A stretch of 41,684 nt of DNA, taken from NCBI GenBank assembly GCA_015657675.1, contig JACDQI010000185.1, positions 1-41,684 on the forward strand, read 5' to 3'. The position numbers were made by a program, and so were the translations under genes. Of this stretch, positions 17,363-24,724 are shown one piece after another (the stretch's first letter is position 1; the number at the start of each line of letters is the position of its first letter). Under the pieces are notes generated by a model, which was given only the letters and a program-made list of their open reading frames with translations, had not been told where the DNA came from and made no database searches. The DNA is from Devosia sp. (GTDB lineage: Bacteria > Pseudomonadota > Alphaproteobacteria > Rhizobiales > Devosiaceae).

Positions 17363-18097
17363 TTGAGCTGGGATGCCCTCGCAAACTGGGGGCCGGACGC
17401 CACACGGCTCGAACGCCTCACCGGTGGGACCGTCAACGACATCTGGAGCGTCCGGATCGGCGGTCGGCTGGCCGTGGGCCGACTTGGGACGCGCAGCGAT
17501 GCGGATCTGAGCTGGGAAGCCGAGCTGCTACAGCACCTCGATCAGTCCGGAGTCGCCGTGCCGGTGCCGATCCCCACCACCGATGGCCGGCTGTTCGTCG
17601 GCGGTCTCACGGTGATGGCGTATATGGAAGGCGGGCCTCCACGGACTGCGGCCGACTGGCGCCGCGTGGCGGAAACGCTGCGTGACGTGCATCGCCACAC
17701 GGCCGGCTGGCCACAGCGCCCGGGCTGGAGATCGTCTACCGACCTGCTGCAGACCGACACCGGCACGCGCATCAACCTCAATGTCATGCCGGTCGAAGCC
17801 GTCGCCCGTTGCCGCGCCGCCTGGGCACGCCTCGCCGGTCGCCCCACCAGCGTCGTTCATGGCAACCCCGCCAATGGCGGCAATATCCGCATGACCGGCG
17901 ACCGGGTGGCCCTGATCGACTGGGACGAGGCGCATGTCGATGTGCCCGAACTCGACCTCGTGCTGCCGCACAATGCCGGCGATCTCGATCCCGCCACCCT
18001 CGATATTGTCGGGCAGGCCTCGTCCGCCTGGGAGGCCGCCATCTGCTGGAAGGACGACTACGCCGTCCGTCGGCTGGCCGAAGTCCGGCCCATCTGA
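17363..18097 (+). CDS. Phosphotransferase (APH/choline-kinase-like) with altered catalytic motif
   Basis: A 244-residue protein with the layout of aminoglycoside-phosphotransferase-fold kinases: an N-lobe (LTGGTVNDIWSVRIGG, resembling a nucleotide loop) and a C-lobe with the catalytic loop VVHGNPANGGNI near residues 163-174 and metal motif LIDWDEA near 183-189. The usual catalytic Asp of HGD is Asn (codon AAC), so activity may be lost or modified. The start is TTG 17363, four bases after the IPP isomerase stop. No better start is seen, and the gene probably shares that transcript. The substrate is unknown; a prenol or small metabolite kinase is only a guess from position. Confidence 0.75.
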   Translation: MSWDALANWGPDATRLERLTGGTVNDIWSVRIGGRLAVGRLGTRSDADLSWEAELLQHLDQSGVAVPVPIPTTDGRLFVGGLTVMAYMEGGPPRTAADWRRVAETLRDVHRHTAGWPQRPGWRSSTDLLQTDTGTRINLNVMPVEAVARCRAAWARLAGRPTSVVHGNPANGGNIRMTGDRVALIDWDEAHVDVPELDLVLPHNAGDLDPATLDIVGQASSAWEAAICWKDDYAVRRLAEVRPI

Positions 18098-18228
18098 GCC
18101 GCACCTACGACCATTGGCGCAGCATCTGACGCGCCACACCCCCTTCCCAACGCCGCGCCGCTGTGCCCTGATTGGGTCGTTCCGGGGAACGGCCGCCACA
18201 AGGTCGATCCGGCGCACAGGGAGAGGCT

Positions 18229-19161
18229 ATGAGCTTGGATCGCACCAGCTTTCGCGGCATTTTCGTCATCGTGACGACGCCGTTTACCGACGATTTCGCA
18301 CTCGATGAGACGGGCCTTAGCCGCACCATGGAGTTTTGCCTGGCGGCAGGGGTGCACGGCGTCGTTGCCAATGCCCTGGCCAGTGAAGGCGGCTACCTCA
18401 GCGAAGCCGAACGCCGCCGCGCTGCCGAGATCATTGTCGGCGCCGCCAGGGGCAAGGTACCGGCCATCGTCGCGGTGTCGGCCCCGCATTACCGCATTGC
18501 CAGCGACTATGCCCGGCACGCCGAAAGCATCGGCGCCGACGCCGTCATGGCGCTGCCGCCGACGCTCCACCCCTCCACCGTCGCCGACCTCAAGACCTAT
18601 TACCGCGCCGTTGCCGCCGCGACATCGCTGCCGCTGGTGGTGCAGAACGTCATCGGCCAAGGCGCGACCACCATGGGCGCGCCGCTGATTGCCGAACTGA
18701 TCGCCGAGATCCCCACCGCCCGCTTCGTCAAGGAAGAGTCGGGCTACCCCGCCCAGACCGCCGGCGAAATCATCCGGCTCTGCGGCGACAAGCTCGAAGG
18801 CGTCATGGGCGGGCGCGCCGGCAAGACCCTGCTCGAGGAACTGCGCCATGGCGTTGTCGGCACCATGCCGGCCTGCGAGATCGCCGACGTGCACGTTGCG
18901 CTGTGGAACGCCGTTGAAGCCAAAGACGATAAGCGCGTCCGCGCCATCTTCCAGCGCCTGCTGCCGCTGCTCGACATGGAGAGCAATTACGGCATGCCGC
19001 TGATGAAGGAGGTACTGAAGATGCGCGGCGTTATCGGCAGCAGCGCCGTCCGCCAATCTGGCTTCCGATCACTCGACGCTGCCGCACGCGCAGAAGCCGC
19101 GGCGATACTCGATGATCTCTCCGACCTGATGCTCCCCGCCTACGCGCCCCGCCGAACTTAG
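18229..19161 (+). CDS. Dihydrodipicolinate synthase/KDG-aldolase family protein
   Basis: A 310-residue class I aldolase-fold protein. The Schiff-base Lys168 lies in FVKEESG, and the TIM-barrel pattern GIFVIVTTPF at the N-terminus fits the DHDPS/NAL family. Two signature sites of true DapA are missing: the GTTGE motif reads ALASE (50-54 region), and the PYYNxP tyrosine is replaced in PPTLHP (110-115). It is therefore unlikely to make dihydrodipicolinate and more likely acts on a sugar acid. Start ATG 18229 has AGGGAGAGG just upstream. An enolase-superfamily gene follows after a REP pair; dehydratase plus aldolase is a common sugar-acid pairing. Confidence 0.85.
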   Translation: MSLDRTSFRGIFVIVTTPFTDDFALDETGLSRTMEFCLAAGVHGVVANALASEGGYLSEAERRRAAEIIVGAARGKVPAIVAVSAPHYRIASDYARHAESIGADAVMALPPTLHPSTVADLKTYYRAVAAATSLPLVVQNVIGQGATTMGAPLIAELIAEIPTARFVKEESGYPAQTAGEIIRLCGDKLEGVMGGRAGKTLLEELRHGVVGTMPACEIADVHVALWNAVEAKDDKRVRAIFQRLLPLLDMESNYGMPLMKEVLKMRGVIGSSAVRQSGFRSLDAAARAEAAAILDDLSDLMLPAYAPRRT

Positions 19162-19167
19162 TGCCCG

Positions 19168-19252
19168 GACCTCGTGGTTCGACAGGCTCACCATGAGGTC
19201 CTCATCAGATGTTTCCAAAGCCCTCATGGTGAGCGTGTCGAACCACGAGGGC
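19168..19252. repeat. Pair of REP-like palindromes in opposite orientation
   Basis: Copy one (19168-19200) is the exact reverse complement of 11662-11694. Copy two (19220-19252) matches 11662-11694 except at three positions. Two of these are paired changes, the second base (A to C) and the second-last base (T to G), which keep the stem intact. Such compensation supports selection for the folded structure. The two copies face each other across 19 bases, as in BIME units, between the aldolase and racemase-type genes. Confidence 0.8.
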
Positions 19253-19281
19253 GTCACACCACCGCTTGAGGGACCCCGACT

Positions 19282-20591
19282 ATGACGACCAGCACGATAG
19301 AGAACGCCATCAACCGCAACTCGCAACCCTCGCAGCTGCGCATTACCGACATGCGGCTGGCTGTGGTGGCGGCCAATTACGACTACCCGATCCTCAAGAT
19401 CGACACCAACCAGGGCGTCTATGGCCTTGGCGAAGTGCGCGACGCCGGCCACGCCGAGAACGCGCTGCAGTTCAAATCGATCATCGTCGGGCAGAACCCC
19501 TGCAACGTCGACATGATCTTCCGGGCACTCCGGCGCTTTGGTAACTGGGGCCGCGAAGGCGGCGGCGTCTCGGGCATCGAGATTGCCCTGATGGACCTGA
19601 TCGGCAAGGTCTATGGCGTGCCCTGCTACCAGCTGCTGGGCGGCAAGTATCGCGACAAGGTCCGCCTCTATGGCGACACCCCGACCCCCGACGATCCGAC
19701 GCCGGAGGACTTCGTCGCGGCCATAAAGGGCCGCCACGCCCGCGGCCTCACCTGGATCAAGTTCGACCTGCGTCCGAGCCTGTTCGAGACTGGCGACAGC
19801 CCGTTGGTGGGCCATGACGCACCGCACGAAACCCCCTTCGACATGGGCAAGTGGTTCAAGACCCCGATGGCCGGTCGCGGCGTCAAGCTGACCGATGCCA
19901 CCATCGAGCGCGCCGCCCATGTGGTGGGTGAAGTGCGCGCTGCCGTCGGCCCGGACGTGCAGCTCTGCGTCGACCACTCGGCGAAGGCTATCTGACTGCC
20001 GACGAGGTGATCCGGCTCGGCAAGGCGCTGGAAAGGTACGATCTCGCCTGGATGGAAGATCCGGTGTCGCGCTTCGACATTCCGGGTCACAAGCACGTCT
20101 CCGACGCGCTGCTGACGCCAATTGCGGCCGGCGAAGACTGGTACCTGCGCGACGGCTTCCGCGAAGCCATTCGGACTCGCGCCGTCGACATCGTCCACCC
20201 GGACCTCCTGACCTCCGGCGGCCTGATGGAAACCAAGCGCATCTCCGATGACGCCGAAGAAGAGGGTATCCCGACGGCGCTGCACTGCGCCGGCTCGCCC
20301 ATTGGGTTCATGGCCAATATCCACACTGCCGCGGCGATCTCGAGCTTCCTCGCCTGCGAGCATCATGGCCTCGACCTGCCGTTCTGGGAGAGCCTCGTCA
20401 CCGGCCTGCCCAAGAACTACATGGCGGATGGCTATGTCACCGTGCCGGAAACGCCGGGCCTCGGCGTCGACATCAACCTCGATGCCATCGAAGCCAACCT
20501 GCGCACCCCCGGCACCATGTTCCTGCCCACCGATCAATGGAACACGCCGAAGCTGGGCTTCTGGCGCCCCGACAACCGCTGGCCGGAATAG
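19282..20591 (+). pseudogene. Mandelate racemase/muconate-lactonizing (enolase superfamily) enzyme, frameshifted
   Basis: Two ORFs make one ~435-residue enolase-superfamily dehydratase or racemase. Part one (19282-19995) holds the capping domain and the start of the barrel (RITDMRLAVV, GVSGIEIALMDLIGK, LTWIKFDL). Part two, open from about 19980 in another frame, continues with GEGYLTADEVIRLG, WMEDP, AGED, IVHPDLLTSGG and ALHCAGSPIG. The break is at 19978, where GAC CAC TC GGC lacks one base; inserting a T after 19978 gives VDHFGEGYLTAD. Everything else is intact, so this is either a very recent mutation or a sequencing error. If functional it would dehydrate a sugar acid and pair with the upstream aldolase. 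Confidence 0.88.
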
Positions 20592-20600
20592 CTCGAAGGT

Positions 20601-21320
20601 TTAGGCGCTGGCCTGCACGCGGCGGCGGGAGGCAGCTTCCGTCGCCGACTTCTCCACATGCGCGGCGCGGTTGATCACCTGCAGGTTCGGCAATCCCCAG
20701 AAACCGAGCAAGGTGGGCCAGTCGGTATCGCGATGCTCGCGCCAGACGCGGAACAGTGGCGTGCGATGATCGACCTCCGAGGTCTTCCAGAGGCGCGCGC
20801 CGCTCGTGGCGCAGCGCCGCCCCTGCAGGCGGCGCAACAGCTGCGCGTGGTCGCTGGGCGCGTTCCACAACTGCCAGGCGGTGACGCAGGCCGTGTGCCA
20901 GACGGCATTCTTGTTCGGCCCGCGATCCCAGAGATCGATATGCCAGCCGAGCCGGTAGACCGGCTGGCCGCAGACCACGCAATGGCCCGGCCCGAGGGAG
21001 AACGCCGCTTCCTTGTAGGGCGCCGGCGGCGCCCGAAAGCTGACCGGCAACTCGCTCTCCGCCCCTGATTTGAGCCGCCAGGTCCAGCCGGCCGGCGCGC
21101 CGCTTTTGGCCGCCAGCGCCCGCGCCAGCCGATCGGCCCGCAGCGGATGTGCCCGCCAATAGCTGTCGATCGCCAGCCGCGGCGTCGGCGGCGTCCACCG
21201 CCGCGCCAGTGCATGCGTCAACACCGCGGCCGGAAACACCTCCGGCCGCGCCTTGTTCAATCGCACCAGCGCCTGCGCATTCCGCCGCGCCAAAGTCTCG
21301 GCCATCTTCATGGCCGCCAT
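20601..21320 (-). CDS. HNH-like nuclease-fold protein
   Basis: A 239-residue protein with a zinc-finger-like CVVCG (near residue 115), a H-x2-W/WHTACV segment, and a C-terminal HNH-type pattern: GRRCATSG, then SEVDHRTPLFRVW, then LPNLQVINRAAHVEKS. The order Cys-pair, DH, N, H fits a beta-beta-alpha metal (HNH) domain. It is convergent with the enolase-superfamily gene, with only nine bases between stops. Similar proteins occur as chromosomal housekeeping hypotheticals, so a nuclease role in defence is not implied. Start ATG 21320 has no strong ribosome site; the ATGs at 21311 and 21305 are alternatives. Confidence 0.72.
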   Translation of the reverse strand: MAAMKMAETLARRNAQALVRLNKARPEVFPAAVLTHALARRWTPPTPRLAIDSYWRAHPLRADRLARALAAKSGAPAGWTWRLKSGAESELPVSFRAPPAPYKEAAFSLGPGHCVVCGQPVYRLGWHIDLWDRGPNKNAVWHTACVTAWQLWNAPSDHAQLLRRLQGRRCATSGARLWKTSEVDHRTPLFRVWREHRDTDWPTLLGFWGLPNLQVINRAAHVEKSATEAASRRRVQASA

Positions 21321-21458
21321 TCTGCGACGCCAACAGTAAACAATCGAAAACCACCGAGCGGCCCGTCGTCGGTGAGCAGCTCCTGCAGCAAGCGGGCACG
21401 TGGAACCACGACGTCAGGCGCCATGGATGCTTAGGTCTTCAGGGATATCGAGAAGAAT

Positions 21459-21473
21459 ATGGCGGAGAGGGAG
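21459..21473. other. Candidate attL (tRNA-Ser 3'-end-like core)
   Basis: A 15-base exact match to 38489-38503. A repeat of this length could arise by chance in 41 kb, so the case rests on its position 147 bases before the integrase start, its likeness to the tRNA-Ser acceptor end including CCA, and the shared arm-type repeats. No complete tRNA gene is visible at either junction, which is unusual and suggests rearrangement or a secondary site. Confidence 0.55.
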
Positions 21474-21481
21474 TCCGCCTA

Positions 21482-21613
21482 ACCTTTGTTCGCCTTCATT
21501 CGCCAGAGGCCAGTTCAAGGCCAACAATCTCAGCCTTCATGGTCAATCTGTCTATCCGCATTCGCCGTTGTTCGCTACAATCCAGAAAATTGGTTAGGGC
21601 GGAATTTAGGGCG
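21482..21613. promoter_or_regulatory. Integrase upstream region with putative arm-type sites
   Basis: Between the att core and the integrase are two TTCGCC-rich pairs (about 21488-21503 and 21560-21575) and the tandem TTAGGGCG at 21594-21601 and 21606-21613. The TTAGGGCG pair, with the same four-base gap, recurs at 38416-38435 near the other end. This arrangement is what is expected for integrase or excisionase arm-binding sites. It probably also overlaps the integrase promoter. Confidence 0.5.
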
Positions 21614-21620
21614 GGCGTGA

Positions 21621-22877
21621 ATGGCAAGACTTTCGAAACGGCTCACAGCGAAGACGGTGGAGAGCATAGCCACGCCCGGCCTTCACGCCGATGGCGACGG
21701 CCTCTATCTGCGGGTTGATGCCGCTGGCGCCAAACGGTGGGTCTTCCTGTTCCGAGGCCCTGATCCGAAGAACCCCGGAAAGCTCAAACGCACTGAGATG
21801 GGATTGGGCAGGCTCAAAGATGTCGGCCTAGTCGATGCCAGAGCGAAGGTCGTAGAGGCCCGCCTAAAGACGAAAGACGGACTCAATCCCATTGAGCATC
21901 GAGCCGCACTAATCGCCGCCGCGCGCGCCGAACCCAAGGCTGTCGATACATTTGGCAAGGTCGCTACAGACTACATCGATGCACAGAAGAGCGGCTTTCG
22001 AAATGAGAAACATATCGCACAGTGGCGAATGACCCTGGGTAGCGCCTATTGCGGCGACCTCATCGACATGCCGGTAGATGAAGTCGATACCGCTGACGTG
22101 CTGGCCGTCCTGCAACCCATTTGGCAAGCGAAGAACGAAACGGCTTCACGCCTTCGTGGCCGGATCGAGCGTGTCCTGGACGCGGCGCGCGCCAAGGGTC
22201 TTCGCTCGGGGGAGAACCCTGCTCGGTGGAAAGGCCACCTCGATAAGCTGCTGGCCAAGCGTCAGAAGCTCGCTCGCGGCCACCACTCAGCGATGCCCTA
22301 CGCCGCCGTTCCCGCCTTCGTTGCTAAATTGCGCGTGTCCGGGGGGGTTGGAGCGCGGGCGCTTGAGTTCCTGATCCTAACCGCAGGCCGAACAGGGGAA
22401 GTGATCGGGGCGAGGGTTGAGGAGTTCGACCTCGCCAAGTCCCTATGGACCGTACCCGGTAGTCGAATGAAGTCTGGTAGGGAGCACCGCGTGGCACTCT
22501 CCGCACGCGCCGCAGACATTGTTCGAGAGCTGCGGGACACTAGTATCTCTCCCTTCGTCTTCGGCGCCACAGCGCACCGGCCAATCTCTAACATGACTAT
22601 GACGAAGGCGCTGGCGACGGCGGGTGGTTCGGAATTCACCGTTCACGGCTTCAGGTCGAGCTTCCGCGATTGGGTTTCGGAGGAGACCAGCTTTCCCGAC
22701 CGACTGGCGGAGGGGGCCCTAGCCCACATTGTCGGGGACCAGACCGAGCTGGCATATAAGCGCGGCGACGTGTTGGCCAAGCGCCGCGTGCTGATGGATG
22801 CGTGGGCGAACTATTGTGGGGGGCGATCAAACGCGAAGGCCCCCAGAACAAGGACCAAGAAAACCGTGCCTGCTTAA
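21621..22877 (+). CDS. int: P4-type tyrosine recombinase/integrase
   Basis: A 418-residue integrase with the N-terminal DUF4102-like arm-binding domain (GLHADGDGLYLRVDAAGAKR), a core-binding domain and a C-terminal catalytic domain. Catalytic residues are Arg at about 256 (AGRTGE), the HGFR motif near 341, His of ALAH near 370 and Tyr of AYKRGD near 378. The last block (KRRVLMDAWANYC) is also typical. It would recombine the attL/attR repeats to insert or excise the element. ATG 21621 follows the tandem TTAGGGCG sites closely, so the protein may repress its own expression. Confidence 0.95.
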   Translation: MARLSKRLTAKTVESIATPGLHADGDGLYLRVDAAGAKRWVFLFRGPDPKNPGKLKRTEMGLGRLKDVGLVDARAKVVEARLKTKDGLNPIEHRAALIAAARAEPKAVDTFGKVATDYIDAQKSGFRNEKHIAQWRMTLGSAYCGDLIDMPVDEVDTADVLAVLQPIWQAKNETASRLRGRIERVLDAARAKGLRSGENPARWKGHLDKLLAKRQKLARGHHSAMPYAAVPAFVAKLRVSGGVGARALEFLILTAGRTGEVIGARVEEFDLAKSLWTVPGSRMKSGREHRVALSARAADIVRELRDTSISPFVFGATAHRPISNMTMTKALATAGGSEFTVHGFRSSFRDWVSEETSFPDRLAEGALAHIVGDQTELAYKRGDVLAKRRVLMDAWANYCGGRSNAKAPRTRTKKTVPA

Positions 22878-22878
22878 G

Positions 22879-23133
22879 TTACTTGCGCTGGCTGAGCGGG
22901 CGCCGCAACAGTACCCCGACCGACCCGCCACCCTCATCAATGAAACTAACTCCAGCCTTCAGCATGCCGTCAATAATGGCATCGCGTGTTGACGGCCTCC
23001 CTCCGATTAGACCGTCTTCGGCGGCCTCAAGCCGAGCAATCGTAGGTTCAGATATGCCAGAGGCGATGGCCAGGTCGCCTTGCGACCAACCCAACAGCGA
23101 ACGGGCCGCCTTCAGTTGCCGGATCGATACCAT
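22879..23133 (-). CDS. Xre-family helix-turn-helix regulator
   Basis: An 84-residue small repressor. A helix-turn-helix occupies most of the N-terminal half: IRQLKAARSLLGWSQGDLA then ISEPTIARLEAAEDGL. It ends two bases from the integrase stop and is divergent to a small plus-strand gene. The 91-base divergent gap holds two near-identical palindromes that probably bind this protein, so it is the likely immunity or lysogeny-type switch of the element. The C-terminal part (GVSFIDEGGGSVGVLLR) is common in this family. Confidence 0.85.
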   Translation of the reverse strand: MVSIRQLKAARSLLGWSQGDLAIASGISEPTIARLEAAEDGLIGGRPSTRDAIIDGMLKAGVSFIDEGGGSVGVLLRRPLSQRK

Positions 23134-23147
23134 CGCATCACCTATTG

Positions 23148-23197
23148 ATAGAATTTCTATTGAATGTCGCGTGACACTCGTTTAATAGATTTTCTAT
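23148..23197. promoter_or_regulatory. Two palindromic operators in the Xre divergent promoter
   Basis: ATAGAATTTCTAT (23148-23160) is a perfect palindrome around its centre. ATAGATTTTCTAT (23185-23197) differs at one base. Their centres are 37 bases apart, in AT-rich DNA between the Xre gene and the divergent small ORF, and each lies next to one start. The arrangement fits a repressor that controls both directions. Confidence 0.65.
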
Positions 23198-23224
23198 CAG
23201 AAGCGAACCTTCGGAGCAATCGAC

Positions 23225-23488
23225 ATGGCAAGGCACTTTTCCCTGGATGGCACTCACATTGACGACGAGCTGATAGTTTTGGGCGCTAGGCTCAAGGCCG
23301 CCATCGGGCGTGAGCAGCGGAAGATTGCCGCCATACCCGTTCACTACAGCGTGTGGGATGAAATGGCGGCGATAGAGCGCGCATTGCGCCGTAGCACTCG
23401 GATCGTGTCAATGATCGCAGCGTCGGTTGCTCGGTCGGAAGCCGGCAGACGTGTCAAGGAATTCGCCCTTGCCTACATGGCAACCTGA
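23225..23488 (+). CDS. Small hypothetical protein, first gene of the rightward early operon
   Basis: An 87-residue protein, MARHFSLDGTHIDDELIVLG onward, mostly helical by composition with the segment YSVWDEMAAIERALRR. I do not recognise the family. A ribosome site GGAGCAATCGAC precedes ATG 23225. It is the first gene transcribed rightward from the operator region and is followed six bases later by a second small ORF, so it is placed like an early gene of a phage or satellite. Confidence 0.65.
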   Translation: MARHFSLDGTHIDDELIVLGARLKAAIGREQRKIAAIPVHYSVWDEMAAIERALRRSTRIVSMIAASVARSEAGRRVKEFALAYMAT

Positions 23489-23494
23489 GCAGAT

Positions 23495-23599
23495 ATGCCA
23501 ACGAGAAGGGGGCACGTTCCAATCAGCCCTCTTCATGATTTCCGTCAGTCGCCACTCTTGGGCCGTCGCTTGCGGCAGGTAGATTTCGAGGCCGCGTGA
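23495..23599 (+). CDS. Very small ORF, possibly coupled
   Basis: A 34-residue ORF (MPTRRGHVPISPLHDFRQ...) starting six bases after the previous stop and ending in a GTGA overlap with the next small ORF. Overlap at both sides suggests it is translated, but there is no homology to support it and the ribosome site (GAGCAG) is weak. Confidence 0.35.
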   Translation: MPTRRGHVPISPLHDFRQSPLLGRRLRQVDFEAA

Positions 23600-23775
23600 C
23601 CGACCTTGCCGCGCTCACTCTGCAATTCTGGAACGCTGCGCAATTCCATCGCCGCGCGCCCGAGAGAGACCAGACCAACGTCCGCCCGGTGCTCGGCAAC
23701 GTGGCAATCCACGCAGCCGGCAAACTGCATGATCGCGCCGTTGAACTGCTCAATGAGATCGACAGGCTCAAGTAG
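23596..23775 (+). CDS. Small helical protein whose 3' end lies in the 103-bp repeat
   Basis: A 59-residue ORF starting at GTG 23596 inside the previous stop (GTGA). The sequence (VTDLAALTLQFWNAAQF... AAGKLHDRAVELLNEIDRLK) looks like a real amphipathic helical protein, unlike the opposite strand. Its last 23 codons and stop lie within the direct repeat 23706-23808. The second copy of the repeat (35157-35259) carries the same 3' end, but there the frame is cut by a TGA just before the repeat. The repeat therefore appears to derive from this gene's 3' end. Confidence 0.5.
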   Translation: MTDLAALTLQFWNAAQFHRRAPERDQTNVRPVLGNVAIHAAGKLHDRAVELLNEIDRLK

Positions 23776-23808
23776 CGCCCTGTCCACCTCAACGGCTGTG
23801 GCGCTTCG
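23706..23808 (+). repeat. 103-bp perfect direct repeat, left copy
   Basis: Identical over all 103 bases to 35157-35259, in direct orientation, offset 11451 bases. The match ends abruptly on both sides. It marks the left boundary of the glycosyltransferase block. Confidence 0.97.
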
Positions 23809-23922
23809 GCTACGCTTCGCATCAATGGCAACAAATAACACAACACATTCAATTACTTAGGTATTAATCTAGGCGACGACTCAACCTCTCCTGAGTGTCA
23901 CCCAAAGACATGAGGCACGCAG

Positions 23923-24265
23923 ATGAAAACCGCATTCCTCCTGATGGCCCAGTATGACGGGATGGCTGTCATCCCCGCCGAGCTGGTCTGCCGTGACTCT
24001 TCCGGCACCTGGACCCTCTTAAGTTCGTGGCCAAGCTTCCAAGGGCGAAATCCGCCTGCCCGTGGTTCGCATGGAGGGCAGCAACAAGGCCGCCCGTGGC
24101 GTCCACCTGAACGACTTGGCGGCCTACATCGACAACGCTGCTGACACCGCTCGCAAGGAGCTGGCGCAGATCACCAAAGGCGTCCCACTGCGTGGGGGTC
24201 AGGATGCGGGGATACTGATGGGACCGTTTGTCATGGACGAAGACGGCACCATCCGGCAGAAGTGA
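23923..24265 (+). pseudogene. PrtN-family (pyocin activator) regulator, two frameshifts
   Basis: Read across frames this gives MKTAFLLMAQYDGMAVIPAE, CRD-x-F-x-HLDPLKFVAK, and then VVRMEGSNKAARGVHLNDLA. This is the conserved core of PrtN-type proteins, which in Pseudomonas switch on bacteriocin (pyocin) genes after DNA damage. One base is missing near 23998 and another near 24033, after which the frame 24062-24265 continues to a normal end. Such regulators are often linked to prophages and tailocins. Whether it is dead or mis-sequenced cannot be decided here. Confidence 0.8.
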
Positions 24266-24289
24266 ACCGGCTGGCCGCGCGGGGATGGG

Positions 24290-24706
24290 TTATCGATACC
24301 CCGTCTGCTGGAGCTTGCTGTTCTGGTACGAGGTCGGCATGAAATTGTTGTTCTCACCCGACGCACTGTAGGTCGGTTGTGTAGACGCACGGTTTGCGTC
24401 ACCAATGGCTTTTCCCTGAGCCGCATAAGTCGCCGCAGCCTGAGCCGCAGCCGCCGCAGTAGCAGCCGCCTTGGCCGTAGCCGGAGCCGCTGAGGTCAGT
24501 ACCGTCTTGCCGGCTACCGTGGTGGTCTTCGCCGGGGTGATCTGCTTGGCGGGCGTCACGAGGACGCGCTTCTGGATGAACCGGGCAGCGGCGGCGCCAG
24601 CGTTCGGCGCGCCGGATGCCAGCTTGGTAATCGATGCCTCATCGCGCTCATCGGGAGACTTGTCGCCAGTGAGCGGGTCGGCTCCGCCTCCTCCGCCAGG
24701 CCACAT
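24290..24706 (-). CDS. Ala-rich hypothetical protein
   Basis: About 138 residues. A Gly-rich start (MWPGGGGGADPLTG) is followed by a Thr/Ala low-complexity stretch around residues 55-95 with repeated AAA runs, then a polar tail with Asn and Gln (SASGENNNFMPTSY). No family is recognised. The composition is like flexible linkers in phage virion or surface proteins. It ends 24 bases from the convergent prtN-like gene. The opposite strand also has an open frame, but its product looks less natural. Ribosome site is weak (AGAGG, far upstream). Confidence 0.4.
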   Translation of the reverse strand: MWPGGGGGADPLTGDKSPDERDEASITKLASGAPNAGAAAARFIQKRVLVTPAKQITPAKTTTVAGKTVLTSAAPATAKAAATAAAAAQAAATYAAQGKAIGDANRASTQPTYSASGENNNFMPTSYQNSKLQQTGYR

Positions 24707-24724
24707 CACGGAGATGAACCTCTG

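Noticed and set aside
18058-19056. Long minus-strand ORF opposite the aldolase-family gene
   Set aside because: Shadow composition; plus strand has the recognisable DHDPS fold and a good ribosome site.
23545-23841. Minus-strand ORF across the left repeat that matches the end of the terminase ORF
   Set aside because: It shares sequence with the terminase C-terminus only because of the 103-bp repeat, and it lies antisense to a better plus-strand small ORF series. I treat it as a shadow.
23606-23860. Plus-strand 84-residue ORF across the left repeat
   Set aside because: Composition (many Ser, Arg, Cys) is shadow-like; the frame starting at GTG 23596 fits translational coupling better.
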